From Candidatus Zipacnadia bacterium (GTDB lineage Bacteria > Armatimonadota > Zipacnadia > Zipacnadales > Zipacnadaceae), in the NCBI GenBank assembly GCA_029821515.1, contig JALGTD010000024.1, positions 1 to 13,751 of the forward strand: a stretch of 13,751 nt of DNA, given 5' to 3'. Shown piece after piece: positions 7,460-13,610 of this stretch. Position numbers and translations under genes: made by a program. The notes under the pieces were generated by a model. The model was not told where the DNA came from. It searched no databases and saw only the letters and a list, made by a program, of their open reading frames with translations. The number at the start of each line of letters is the position of its first letter. The first letter of the stretch is position 1.

Positions 7460-9439
7460 ATGGACAGTATTGCCGACGAGAGATCCCAATTCGCAATTCG
7501 CCTCCGAGTCGTCGCCGTTACGGTAGGCGTAGTTTTTGCCCTGTTTGTTGGCCGTTTGTGGGTGCTGCAACTGACGCGGTGGACGACCTACACTGAAAGT
7601 GCCACAGCCAACCGCACTGAGATAGTTTGGGAGGAAGCCCCCCGAGGCATTATCTGCGACCGTAGTGGAGTAGTGCTGGCCGAGAATCGCCCTGTGTGGA
7701 CGGTTCATATTGTGCCTGCTGACTTCCCCGACGACCAGGAGGCAGTTAGTGAAATTGTCGGGCAACTAGCCAGCATCCTGGGAAAGGAGACCCCGGTTTC
7801 AACTGTCGATCTTAGAAAGCAAATCAGTGAAATCTGCCAGGGCAAAGGTCCCGAGGCCAGACCGTTGAAGGGTGCGGGGGAGAACGTTTCGCTGGAGATG
7901 GTGCAGGCCATCGAGGCCCGTCAGTATGAAATGCCTGGTGTGGTGATCAAACAGATCAATCAGCGATACTATCCCCAAGGAAAGCGGGCCGCTCACCTGA
8001 TGGGCTATGTCCGCCCCATCAATGTTAATCTGGCCGACTATGAACGGGTAAAAGATTTCTGTTATCCCCAGTACCAGCCAGCGGTGAACGGATTGCTGAA
8101 CATTGAAAAGCTGGCTCACCAGACGATATATACCCTCAGCTCGTTCTTTGGCCAGGAGGGAGTGGAGGCCTCCTACGAATTGCTCGAGCGCGGCGGTGGG
8201 ATGGTGCCGGTTCTGCCTGGACGACGGGGATATCACCTCTATGAAGTCAATGCCAGCGGCCAGCCGGTACGGGAGATTGACTCCCGGCCTTCTGACCCAG
8301 GTGCCACTGTCTATTTAGCCATAGATAGTGAGTTGCAAAGGGTGGCTGAGCAGGCTCTGGAGCGAGCAATTGCCGGCAGCCAGCGCACCGCCGCAGCAGT
8401 GATGATGGATGTCCAGACCGGAGAGATACTAGCTTTGGCGAGCAAGCCGAGTCTGGACGCAAATATCTGGACTGGAGCAATTCCCCCAGAGAAATGGGAA
8501 CGCATCCACAGCGATCCGCGCCGGCCGATGCGTAATACCGCAATTGCTGGCGAATATCCGCCTGGTTCGATCTTCAAGATCATCTCTGCTACCGCCGCCT
8601 TGCAGACCACTGGCCTGCAGGAAAATACTACATTCACCTGTGATGGTGCCATTACGGTGGGACGCCATCACCAGCGCTTTGAGTGCTGGAAGCACAGCGG
8701 CCACGGTGCGGTAGACTTCTACAAAGGTATGGCCCAGTCATGCGATGTTTACTTCTATCAGACTGTGCTGACGGCAGGGCTGTCCAGTGACAGTATTGCC
8801 CGTTATGCTCGCTTGTTCGGTCTGGGAAGCTCTACCGGCATAGATATTCCCGGCGAAGAGGAAGGGTTCGTGCCCGATAGGGAATGGAAGGCGACTGTCG
8901 AGCGGGACTCGTGGCTGACCGGCGATACGGTGAATATGGTTATTGGGCAGGGCTGGCTGACGGCGACGCCGCTGCAGATGGCCGTGGCTACGGCAGCAGT
9001 GGCTAACGGAGGCAAGGTCCTCCAACCGCGAGTAGTGCGCAAAATCCAGTGGCCAAAGTGGATGGGAGGAAATGCGGAGGTGCTCAAGCCTGTTGTAATG
9101 CGTGAGCTTGATGTTGCCCCGGAGACATTAGCCCACGTGCGCCAGGGTATGCGCCTGGCTGTTACCCGGCCTCATGGTACTGCGCAAGCAGTCGGCGGCT
9201 TGGGAGTTGCCGTCGCTGGCAAGACCGGCTCGGCCCAACATCGCCGCGATCGCCCGACTCATGCCTGGTTTGTCTGCTTTGCTCCCTATCCTCAGCCCAA
9301 GTATGCTGTTGCCGTCTTCGTGTGGGAGGGAGGGTATGGCGGGACCACTGCTGCTCCCATTGCTCGGCGAATTCTGGCCGCTGCCTTCGGGCTGGACAGC
9401 GGTCCGGTTCCCGCTCGTCTGCCCTCCGCCTCGGACTGA
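7460..9439 (+). CDS. mrdA: Penicillin-binding protein 2 (class B transpeptidase, MrdA type)
   Basis: Monofunctional D,D-transpeptidase that normally cross-links peptidoglycan during lateral wall growth, partnered by the RodA polymerase; bitopic inner-membrane protein. It has a membrane segment at about 16-37, the dimerisation-domain start PRGIICDRSGVVLAEN (61-76), and transpeptidase motifs S370-I-F-K373 (SxxK), S427-C-D429 (SxN equivalent) followed by VYFY as in other PBP2 proteins, IGQGWLTATPLQMA (495-508) and K588-T-G590. The region of about 200-258, between the pedestal and transpeptidase domains, looks longer than in typical PBP2. Start at the ATG 7460, 5 bp after the PBP1A stop, with only a weak ribosome site, so translational coupling is likely. 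No rodA or mre gene is adjacent. PBP2 is preferred over PBP3 from the N-terminal and SCD-VYFY signatures; the subtype is less certain than the class. Confidence 0.9.
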   Translation: MDSIADERSQFAIRLRVVAVTVGVVFALFVGRLWVLQLTRWTTYTESATANRTEIVWEEAPRGIICDRSGVVLAENRPVWTVHIVPADFPDDQEAVSEIVGQLASILGKETPVSTVDLRKQISEICQGKGPEARPLKGAGENVSLEMVQAIEARQYEMPGVVIKQINQRYYPQGKRAAHLMGYVRPINVNLADYERVKDFCYPQYQPAVNGLLNIEKLAHQTIYTLSSFFGQEGVEASYELLERGGGMVPVLPGRRGYHLYEVNASGQPVREIDSRPSDPGATVYLAIDSELQRVAEQALERAIAGSQRTAAAVMMDVQTGEILALASKPSLDANIWTGAIPPEKWERIHSDPRRPMRNTAIAGEYPPGSIFKIISATAALQTTGLQENTTFTCDGAITVGRHHQRFECWKHSGHGAVDFYKGMAQSCDVYFYQTVLTAGLSSDSIARYARLFGLGSSTGIDIPGEEEGFVPDREWKATVERDSWLTGDTVNMVIGQGWLTATPLQMAVATAAVANGGKVLQPRVVRKIQWPKWMGGNAEVLKPVVMRELDVAPETLAHVRQGMRLAVTRPHGTAQAVGGLGVAVAGKTGSAQHRRDRPTHAWFVCFAPYPQPKYAVAVFVWEGGYGGTTAAPIARRILAAAFGLDSGPVPARLPSASD

Positions 9440-9588
9440 CAGAGAGCAGCTATTATCACTTCGCGGCACAACTTCTTGTGAATGTCGGGCTTCCCCGCGC
9501 ATGCTATTGAATTGTTCTTGTGTATTTTCTGCGGTTTTCTGAACTTCTTTTCCGAATACTTGATCTGGCTGCTGGCCTACCCCAGCCG

Positions 9589-9617
9589 TTGGCTCTATGG
9601 TGGTCACGTGGTATAAT
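9589..9617 (+). promoter_or_regulatory. Sigma-70-type promoter of the ECF sigma / anti-sigma / repeat-lipoprotein operon
   Basis: TTGGCT (9589-9594), a 17-bp spacer and a perfect TATAAT (9612-9617) form a good housekeeping promoter. Transcription would start near 9624, leaving a leader of about 60 bases before the sigma gene. The rest of the 243-bp gap after PBP2 shows no clear terminator. The promoter looks sigma-70-like rather than ECF-like, so autoregulation by the encoded sigma is not evident from it. Confidence 0.7.
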
Positions 9618-9682
9618 ATAATTGGGTTGATGTCCAGTGGTGCATATTCGAAGGGGTTGTTCTTCGGCGTGCCGGTGAGATT

Positions 9683-10393
9683 ATGCGGATCCGTGAGGTT
9701 GACGACGAAACAATTAGCCCGTCCCAAGTGTTTGTAGAAGAGAACAACGACGGGGACCGGCCGTTGGCTGAGGCCAGTGCGGCGCAGAATATAGATGATA
9801 ACGTGCTGGTCAAAGCTGCTCAGCAGGGCGATGCCGAGGCCTTTGGCATACTTGTGGATCGCTACCACAGCCAGATATATGGGATGGTGGGGCGAATGTG
9901 TGGCACCGATGAGGCAGAGGACCTGACGCAGGATGTTTTCTTAAAGGCGTTAAAGGCCTTGCGCCGTTTTCAGTTTCACGGCGCAGCTAGCTTCCGTACC
10001 TGGCTCTATCGCATCGGGGTAAATGAGGCGATAAACGAGTTGCGCCAGCGTAAACGGCGCCGCCAGGTTATGGGGCCGTCGCTGGATGAGCCGGTGCTCA
10101 CTGATGATGGACTGGTCCAACGGCAGCTTAGCGATACTACCGAAGAACCATATCGGTTGACTGTCCAAAATGAACTGCAGCAAGTCGTTCATAAAGTTCT
10201 GGAGATGCTAACGGAAAAGCAGCGCACAGCGCTGGTCCTGATTGATTTGCAAGGATTGACTTATGAAGAAGCGGCTGGCGTACTGGCTTGCCCGCTGGGG
10301 ACATTGAAGTCGCGCCTGGTGCGCGCGCGGGGGGTATTTGCCGAAAAGTTCCGGGAGCACCAGCCGCAGTGGACGCCGAACGAAGTGATATGA
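9683..10393 (+). CDS. ECF (extracytoplasmic function) RNA polymerase sigma factor
   Basis: Directs RNA polymerase to a dedicated promoter set, probably in response to an envelope signal; cytoplasmic. The 236-residue protein has an acidic N-terminal extension of about 40 residues, then sigma region 2 (about 48-126), including DAEAFGILVDRYHSQIY, AEDLTQDVFLKALKAL and SFRTWLYRIGVNEAINELRQ, and region 4 (about 168-222), including LTEKQRTALVLIDLQGLTYEEAA and GTLKSRLVRAR. Region 3 is absent, as expected for an ECF factor. The ATG at 9683 has a modest GGTGAG ribosome site. The next gene encodes a zinc-finger anti-sigma factor, the usual arrangement. The location just after two PBP genes suggests a cell-wall or envelope stress role, but target promoters are unknown. 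Confidence 0.95.
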   Translation: MRIREVDDETISPSQVFVEENNDGDRPLAEASAAQNIDDNVLVKAAQQGDAEAFGILVDRYHSQIYGMVGRMCGTDEAEDLTQDVFLKALKALRRFQFHGAASFRTWLYRIGVNEAINELRQRKRRRQVMGPSLDEPVLTDDGLVQRQLSDTTEEPYRLTVQNELQQVVHKVLEMLTEKQRTALVLIDLQGLTYEEAAGVLACPLGTLKSRLVRARGVFAEKFREHQPQWTPNEVI

Positions 10394-10411
10394 GGACGAA
10401 TAGTGACGAAC

Positions 10412-10429
10412 CCCGTTGCTTGCGACGGG
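10412..10429 (+). other. Intercistronic hairpin between sigma and anti-sigma genes
   Basis: CCCGTTG (10412-10418) pairs with CGACGGG (10423-10429), including one G-U pair, around a CTTG loop. It lies 24 bases before the preferred anti-sigma start and has no T-tract, so it is not a terminator. It could influence message stability or the relative yield of the two proteins. If the anti-sigma gene starts at the GTG at 10403, the hairpin lies inside the coding region. Confidence 0.4.
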
Positions 10430-10453
10430 AGCAATACAAAGCGAGGTAGCAGC

Positions 10454-11407
10454 ATGGAATGCCGACAATGCCAGGAACGAATGGACCTGTACTTGGTAGA
10501 AGCCCTGGCCGGTAGATGGATTGAACAGTTTGAGCAGCATATTGCAGAATGTCAGGACTGTGCGCATGAGCTACAGCAAAAGCAGCAACTTCTGGAACTG
10601 TTGCACCGCCTGCCTGCTCCTACGCCGCCCGAGGATCTCTCCGCCCGCATTAAGGCTGCTGCTGAGGCACAGTTACATCGTCCACAGCCGCAGGTGCGCC
10701 CCGTGTACTATGTTAAGGTGGCTGCAGCCTGTGCTGTGGTGGTGTTGGCCGTTGGTGTTGGGGTTGTTTGGAGAGCGCCTTCTGTCCGCCAGGCCTTGGC
10801 TCCGCCAACCGTGCCTGCTGAGATGACGATGGCTGCTGAGCGGCAGCCTACAGTTGCAGAAACCGCTACGTTGCCGACGGTGAAGACGGCACTCGCAAAA
10901 CCCGAAGAGCCCGCTGAGCCGGCCACAGCGGTGGTTAGCTTGCCTTATGCACTTCGCTCCAGCGCTGAGAGGCCAGAGTGGCACGTAGCCTCAATAGAGT
11001 CAATAACCCTCGAGACGAGCAGTGTTGAGGAGAGTGTGACGGCTGAGTCCGCTGCACCGAAGGGGCCTGCTGGGCCTGAGCTTAAGTTAGCCAGAGTGCC
11101 CAGCGCTCGGCTGGTACGAACTGCCGAAGTGCGCAATGCTCAGATGCCGACGAACCTGGTCAAGGCGGCAGCGCGAGTCGATACCGGCAGCCAGCTGTCC
11201 CTGGCCAGGACCGAGTCGGCGCAGGCGGTTCAAGAGGACCTGGCAGCGCGGACGCTGGTGGGAACAGTGGTTGCCAACGCCGTACTCAGCCAGTATGTTC
11301 GCGAGGCCGTCATCGAGAGCGATAAGACGATGATGGCTTTAACAACCTCGGCGCCCAATTCAATGATTGAAGTAACGGCTAGAGATGCAGAAGCTGAGGT
11401 AGAATAG
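10454..11407 (+). CDS. Zinc-finger anti-sigma factor, single-pass membrane protein
   Basis: Predicted to bind and hold inactive the ECF sigma factor encoded upstream, releasing it on an envelope signal. The cytoplasmic N-terminus has the zinc-associated anti-sigma motif HIAECQDC (H29-X3-C33-X2-C36) and an extra C3-X2-C6 pair. A membrane segment lies at about 85-106, followed by about 210 extracytoplasmic residues rich in Ala, Val, Thr, Pro and Glu with no cysteine and no domain I recognise. I prefer the ATG at 10454 (GAGG seven bases upstream), which gives 317 residues and starts right at the zinc motif. A GTG at 10403, also preceded by GAGG, is a reasonable alternative adding 17 residues. 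The repeat lipoprotein gene follows after 16 bp in the same operon. Confidence 0.85.
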   Translation: MECRQCQERMDLYLVEALAGRWIEQFEQHIAECQDCAHELQQKQQLLELLHRLPAPTPPEDLSARIKAAAEAQLHRPQPQVRPVYYVKVAAACAVVVLAVGVGVVWRAPSVRQALAPPTVPAEMTMAAERQPTVAETATLPTVKTALAKPEEPAEPATAVVSLPYALRSSAERPEWHVASIESITLETSSVEESVTAESAAPKGPAGPELKLARVPSARLVRTAEVRNAQMPTNLVKAAARVDTGSQLSLARTESAQAVQEDLAARTLVGTVVANAVLSQYVREAVIESDKTMMALTTSAPNSMIEVTARDAEAEVE

Positions 11408-11423
11408 CTGACGGTGTATAAAG

Positions 11424-12278
11424 ATGAAACGAATGGTTTTGGCAACTTTGCTCTTGGCGCTAATAGTCGCAGTCGGTTGCGGTTGGGCTGAAGAGGTAGC
11501 CAGCCCAAAGATGTTGCAGCAATCAGAGAGAGCAGCTCTGAGGCCGGAGTTGAACATATTTGACGTTGTCGGCGGTGCTACCGTCGAACAGCGGGCCAGG
11601 ATGAGTCGTCTTCTCGCCAACAAGTATCCCGCGCTGAGCAAAGACCTTTCCACGCTGCTGACCGAGAAGTATCCGCAAGTACTCGCTGAGGTAACTGCGT
11701 ACGTGGATCATCTGGTCAGGACGAAGTATCCGGAGATTCCTGGTCTGGTTTTAGGTGAGTTGCAGGCGACCCCGGCGGTACAGACGACCATCGAGGACCT
11801 TGTCAATAAGAAATACCCGGACCTGATTCCGGAGCTTAGGGAGATTGCCAGCTCTGCCGACCCTGGTAAGCTGCAGGCTGCGGTAGCGCAAGTGATTCAG
11901 CAGAAACACCCTAAGCTGGTTGCGGATGTACTGACCGCAATTAGAGGCAAGTTCCCGTCGTTGTTGACCAGACTGCAATATCAGGTGCTGAGCCGTAATC
12001 CTGGGGTACTCATTGATGTCGCTGACATGATCCAGCGGCGTTACCCGGATTTTACCAACGATGTACTGGTGTTGATTCTCACAGAGTATCCGGATCTGGT
12101 CTCTGAGGTTGTTACAACTCTGAATGAGGTGCCCACAGCCGATACGGTTGGCATAACTGAGGACAGCTTGGTAGGTCCGCAGGAAACCAGTCCAGCACCG
12201 GGTGACGAGGCTCCCAAGACTGAGGAAGCTGCCGGCACAACTACAGGTGAGGCCGGTAATGTCACTGAGAGTGAATAG
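11424..12278 (+). CDS. Putative lipoprotein built of eleven ~15-residue proline-punctuated amphipathic repeats; function unknown
   Basis: I do not recognise this 284-residue protein. The N-terminus is a signal peptide (basic MKR, then a hydrophobic run to residue 18) ending in AVG-C19, an acceptable lipobox, so an exported lipoprotein is likely; signal peptidase I cleavage nearby is the alternative. Residues 67-235 form eleven tandem units starting at 67, 82, 101, 115, 130, 145, 161, 176, 191, 206 and 221. Each has proline at position 3, usually K/R-Y/F/H before it, hydrophobics at positions 5, 9 and 13 and often D/E at position 8. That spacing makes one face of a helix hydrophobic. A low-complexity Thr/Glu/Pro/Gly tail (about 236-284) ends the chain. 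It is the third gene of the sigma/anti-sigma operon, so it may be a regulon effector or help sense the envelope signal; this is inference from position only. The ribosome site is weak. Confidence 0.75.
   Translation: MKRMVLATLLLALIVAVGCGWAEEVASPKMLQQSERAALRPELNIFDVVGGATVEQRARMSRLLANKYPALSKDLSTLLTEKYPQVLAEVTAYVDHLVRTKYPEIPGLVLGELQATPAVQTTIEDLVNKKYPDLIPELREIASSADPGKLQAAVAQVIQQKHPKLVADVLTAIRGKFPSLLTRLQYQVLSRNPGVLIDVADMIQRRYPDFTNDVLVLILTEYPDLVSEVVTTLNEVPTADTVGITEDSLVGPQETSPAPGDEAPKTEEAAGTTTGEAGNVTESE
11622..12128 (+). repeat. Region encoding the 11-unit ~15-residue repeat array
   Basis: The prolines fall at residues 69, 84, 103, 117, 132, 147, 163, 178, 193, 208 and 223, giving steps of 15, 19, 14, 15, 15, 16, 15, 15, 15 and 15. 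The last five units are exactly in register. The DNA copies have diverged, so this is an old protein-level repeat and not a recent tandem duplication. Confidence 0.85.
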
Positions 12279-12308
12279 GACAAAGCAACATCCTGCGGAC
12301 ACCAAATT

Positions 12309-12337
12309 AGCCCAGGTCAATATGACCTGGGCTTTTC
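12309..12337 (+). terminator. Rho-independent terminator after the sigma / anti-sigma / lipoprotein operon
   Basis: An 11-bp perfect stem, AGCCCAGGTCA (12309-12319) with TGACCTGGGCT (12323-12333), closes a 3-base loop and is followed by a short T-run with one C. It lies 31 bp after the lipoprotein stop. The convergent fmdB-type gene ends at 12379, and read leftward the stem is followed by TAATTT, so it may also stop transcription from that side, less efficiently. Confidence 0.85.
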
Positions 12338-12378
12338 TGTGGGGAGTGCAAATCTGCAGAGAAGCTGGGCCTTCGCTG

Positions 12379-12648
12379 CTAATCCGAGCCGGTCTTCGCC
12401 ACTTTAGCGGGGCTCTCTGACTCGGTGGACGCGCTTTTCGGTGCTGTGGGCTTCTTTGCGCCGGTTCGGCCATAGTCATTCACGTGAAAACCGCTGCCTT
12501 TGAAGATGATGGCAGGCGGGGAGAATATCCGGTGTACAGGTCCGTCGCAGCCGTCGGTAGGGCACTTGACCTGAGGGTGATCGCGAAAGCTGTGGCGCAC
12601 CTCAAAGCGGCAGCCACACTTTTCGCATTTGTATTCGTAGGTAGGCAT
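12379..12648 (-). CDS. FmdB family zinc ribbon protein
   Basis: A small (89-residue) cytoplasmic protein of the FmdB/CxxC_CxxC_SSSS regulatory-protein family, whose exact role is not established. It opens with the family signature MPTYEYKCEKCG; C8, C11, C29 and C34 form a single zinc ribbon. It continues with PVHRIFSPPAIIFKGSGFHVNDYGR, also typical, and ends in a Lys/Ser/Glu-rich disordered tail. The ATG at 12648 has AAGGAG nine bases upstream. It is transcribed leftward, alone, from a strong promoter about 136 bases upstream, and ends 46 bp from the shared terminator. Confidence 0.93.
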   Translation of the reverse strand: MPTYEYKCEKCGCRFEVRHSFRDHPQVKCPTDGCDGPVHRIFSPPAIIFKGSGFHVNDYGRTGAKKPTAPKSASTESESPAKVAKTGSD

Positions 12649-12665
12649 TGTCGTTGACTCCTTGC

Positions 12666-12680
12666 TCGGGAAGGTCCCGA
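12666..12680 (-). other. Hairpin just upstream of the FmdB ribosome-binding site
   Basis: TCGGGA (12666-12671) and TCCCGA (12675-12680) form a perfect 6-bp stem with a 3-base loop in the leader of the fmdB-type message, ending about two bases before the AAGGAG ribosome site. It could affect translation initiation. No T-tract follows. Confidence 0.35.
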
Positions 12681-12730
12681 ACTATTACATGACGAAACTT
12701 CCCAGACGATAACAGTTCAGCCCAGCTACT

Positions 12731-12782
12731 AGCCTGTACTGACGGTGCCGGGAAGTGAGTTGAAACTCACGAAGGCTGTACT
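12731..12782 (-). promoter_or_regulatory. Candidate operator/leader structure: palindrome flanked by direct repeats
   Basis: GTGAGTT-GA-AACTCAC (12755-12770) is a 7-2-7 inverted repeat located about +15 to +30 of the fmdB-type transcript. It is flanked by near-identical 10-mers, AGCCTGTACT (12731-12740) and AGGCTGTACT (12773-12782), 42 bp apart and 9/10 identical; parts of these (AGCCT/AGGCT) can also pair with each other around the palindrome. This could be a repressor-binding array or a folded leader. No known riboswitch consensus was recognised. Confidence 0.45.
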
Positions 12783-12790
12783 TGTATATG

Positions 12791-12819
12791 ATTTTACATC
12801 TAATCCGGATTGATGTCAA
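12791..12819 (-). promoter_or_regulatory. Near-consensus sigma-70 promoter of the FmdB gene
   Basis: On the minus strand a perfect TTGACA (12819-12814), a 17-bp spacer and TAAAAT (12796-12791, 5 of 6 consensus bases) form the strongest promoter in the window. Transcription should begin near 12784, giving a leader of about 136 bases that carries the hairpins described here. Confidence 0.75.
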
Positions 12820-12826
12820 CTTTCTG

Positions 12827-12873
12827 GGCCGGCTTTAGCACTCATCTGTGCCGACTGCTAAAGGTCTGCGGCC
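12827..12873 (+). other. Long inverted repeat upstream of the C4 zinc-ribbon gene
   Basis: CTTTAGCA (12833-12840) and TGCTAAAG (12856-12863) are exact complements around 15 bases; GGCCG (12827-12831) and CGGCC (12869-12873) extend the stem past an asymmetric internal loop. It ends 24 bases before the ATG at 12897, a little before the AAGGAGG site. It may be a leader stem-loop or an operator. It has no T-tract, and no clear rightward -35/-10 pair was found near it. Confidence 0.4.
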
Positions 12874-12896
12874 AGTCTGGATAAGGAGGCGGGCCT

Positions 12897-13610
12897 ATGA
12901 AGCAGCAATTGGTGCTACTTTACCAGTTGCAACAGACCGACAGCCAGACAGAGTCTGACGAGGCCGAACTCTCGGGACTGGATAATGGTGAGACACTGGC
13001 TGGAGAACTGGAAGCTGAAGAGACCACGCTGAGTGAGTGGAAGGATCAACTATCTGCCGCGCAGGCCGAACTGCACGACAAGCAGTTGCAGTTGCAGGGC
13101 ACCGAAGATGATCGTCAGAACAAGTGGGATCAGACTTACGGAGGGATGATTTCCGACCCCAAGGAGCTGTCGGCCCTTGAGCGGAAGATCGAAGAACTTG
13201 ACCGGCGCAAGGACAAGCTGGAAGAAGATATTATTATGCTGCTCGATGAAGTAGAGGCTCTCCAAAAGCAGGTAGACCAAAAGCAAGCCGATGTAGAGCG
13301 GATAAGCGACAGACTAAGCAAAGTTCGTCAGCATTTTGAGCAACGTTCAGTGGAGCTCGTCACGGAGATGGAGCAACTTACGCAGCGGCGCAGTGAGCTG
13401 GAGGCGCAAATTAAACCTGGTCTGCTGGACGACTACAAACATACCAGACAGCACAACGCCAACGTCGCTGTCGCGGTTGCCATAAATAGGGCGTGTAGCG
13501 CGTGTCACACAGCAGTGGCCAGCAGTGTGCTCGGGGAACTACAACAGGCGACCAGAGTTGTTAGATGTGAGAGCTGTCGGCGTATTCTGGTGCTGGATGA
13601 GTGGCTCTAG
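12897..13610 (+). CDS. Coiled-coil protein with C-terminal C4 zinc ribbon
   Basis: A 237-residue cytoplasmic protein of the C4-type zinc-ribbon family (PF02591-like), which in bacteria has been proposed to act as a nucleic-acid-binding or chaperone-like factor; its role is not settled. Residues about 35-175 are highly charged, Leu/Gln/Glu-rich and heptad-like, forming long coiled-coil helices interrupted at TYGGMISDPKELSALERKI (80-98), the family's conserved hairpin turn. The C-terminus carries C200-X2-C203 and C224-X2-C227, the zinc ribbon. The ATG at 12897 has a strong AAGGAGG site nine bases before it. It diverges from the FmdB-type gene, and its TAG overlaps the stop codon of a convergent amidase gene by four bases. 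Confidence 0.9.
   Translation: MKQQLVLLYQLQQTDSQTESDEAELSGLDNGETLAGELEAEETTLSEWKDQLSAAQAELHDKQLQLQGTEDDRQNKWDQTYGGMISDPKELSALERKIEELDRRKDKLEEDIIMLLDEVEALQKQVDQKQADVERISDRLSKVRQHFEQRSVELVTEMEQLTQRRSELEAQIKPGLLDDYKHTRQHNANVAVAVAINRACSACHTAVASSVLGELQQATRVVRCESCRRILVLDEWL

Noticed and set aside
9174..9542. Plus-strand frame of 122 codons extending past the PBP2 stop
   Set aside because: It is mostly an out-of-frame reading of the PBP2 end; the part beyond 9439 has no coding character or ribosome site.
9128..9868. Minus-strand open frame of 246 codons across the PBP2 end and the sigma gene start
   Set aside because: It overlaps two well-supported genes and the sigma operon promoter, and its translation resembles no protein family I know.
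11412..11424. TATAAA just before the repeat lipoprotein start, as an internal promoter
   Set aside because: No -35-like hexamer lies at a suitable distance, and the gene is 16 bp behind the anti-sigma gene, so read-through from the operon promoter is sufficient.
11751..12479. Minus-strand open frame of 242 codons over the repeat lipoprotein and terminator
   Set aside because: It runs through the terminator and into the fmdB-type gene in another frame; the plus-strand protein has a signal peptide and regular repeats, so the plus strand is the coding one.
12755..12770. GTGAGTTGAAACTCAC considered as a CRISPR repeat
   Set aside because: It occurs once, with no regularly spaced copies and no cas genes; it is better explained as an operator or leader hairpin.
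12731..12782. T-box or other known riboswitch in the FmdB leader
   Set aside because: I could not find the T-box sequence, a specifier stem or a terminator/antiterminator pair, and no known riboswitch consensus was recognised.
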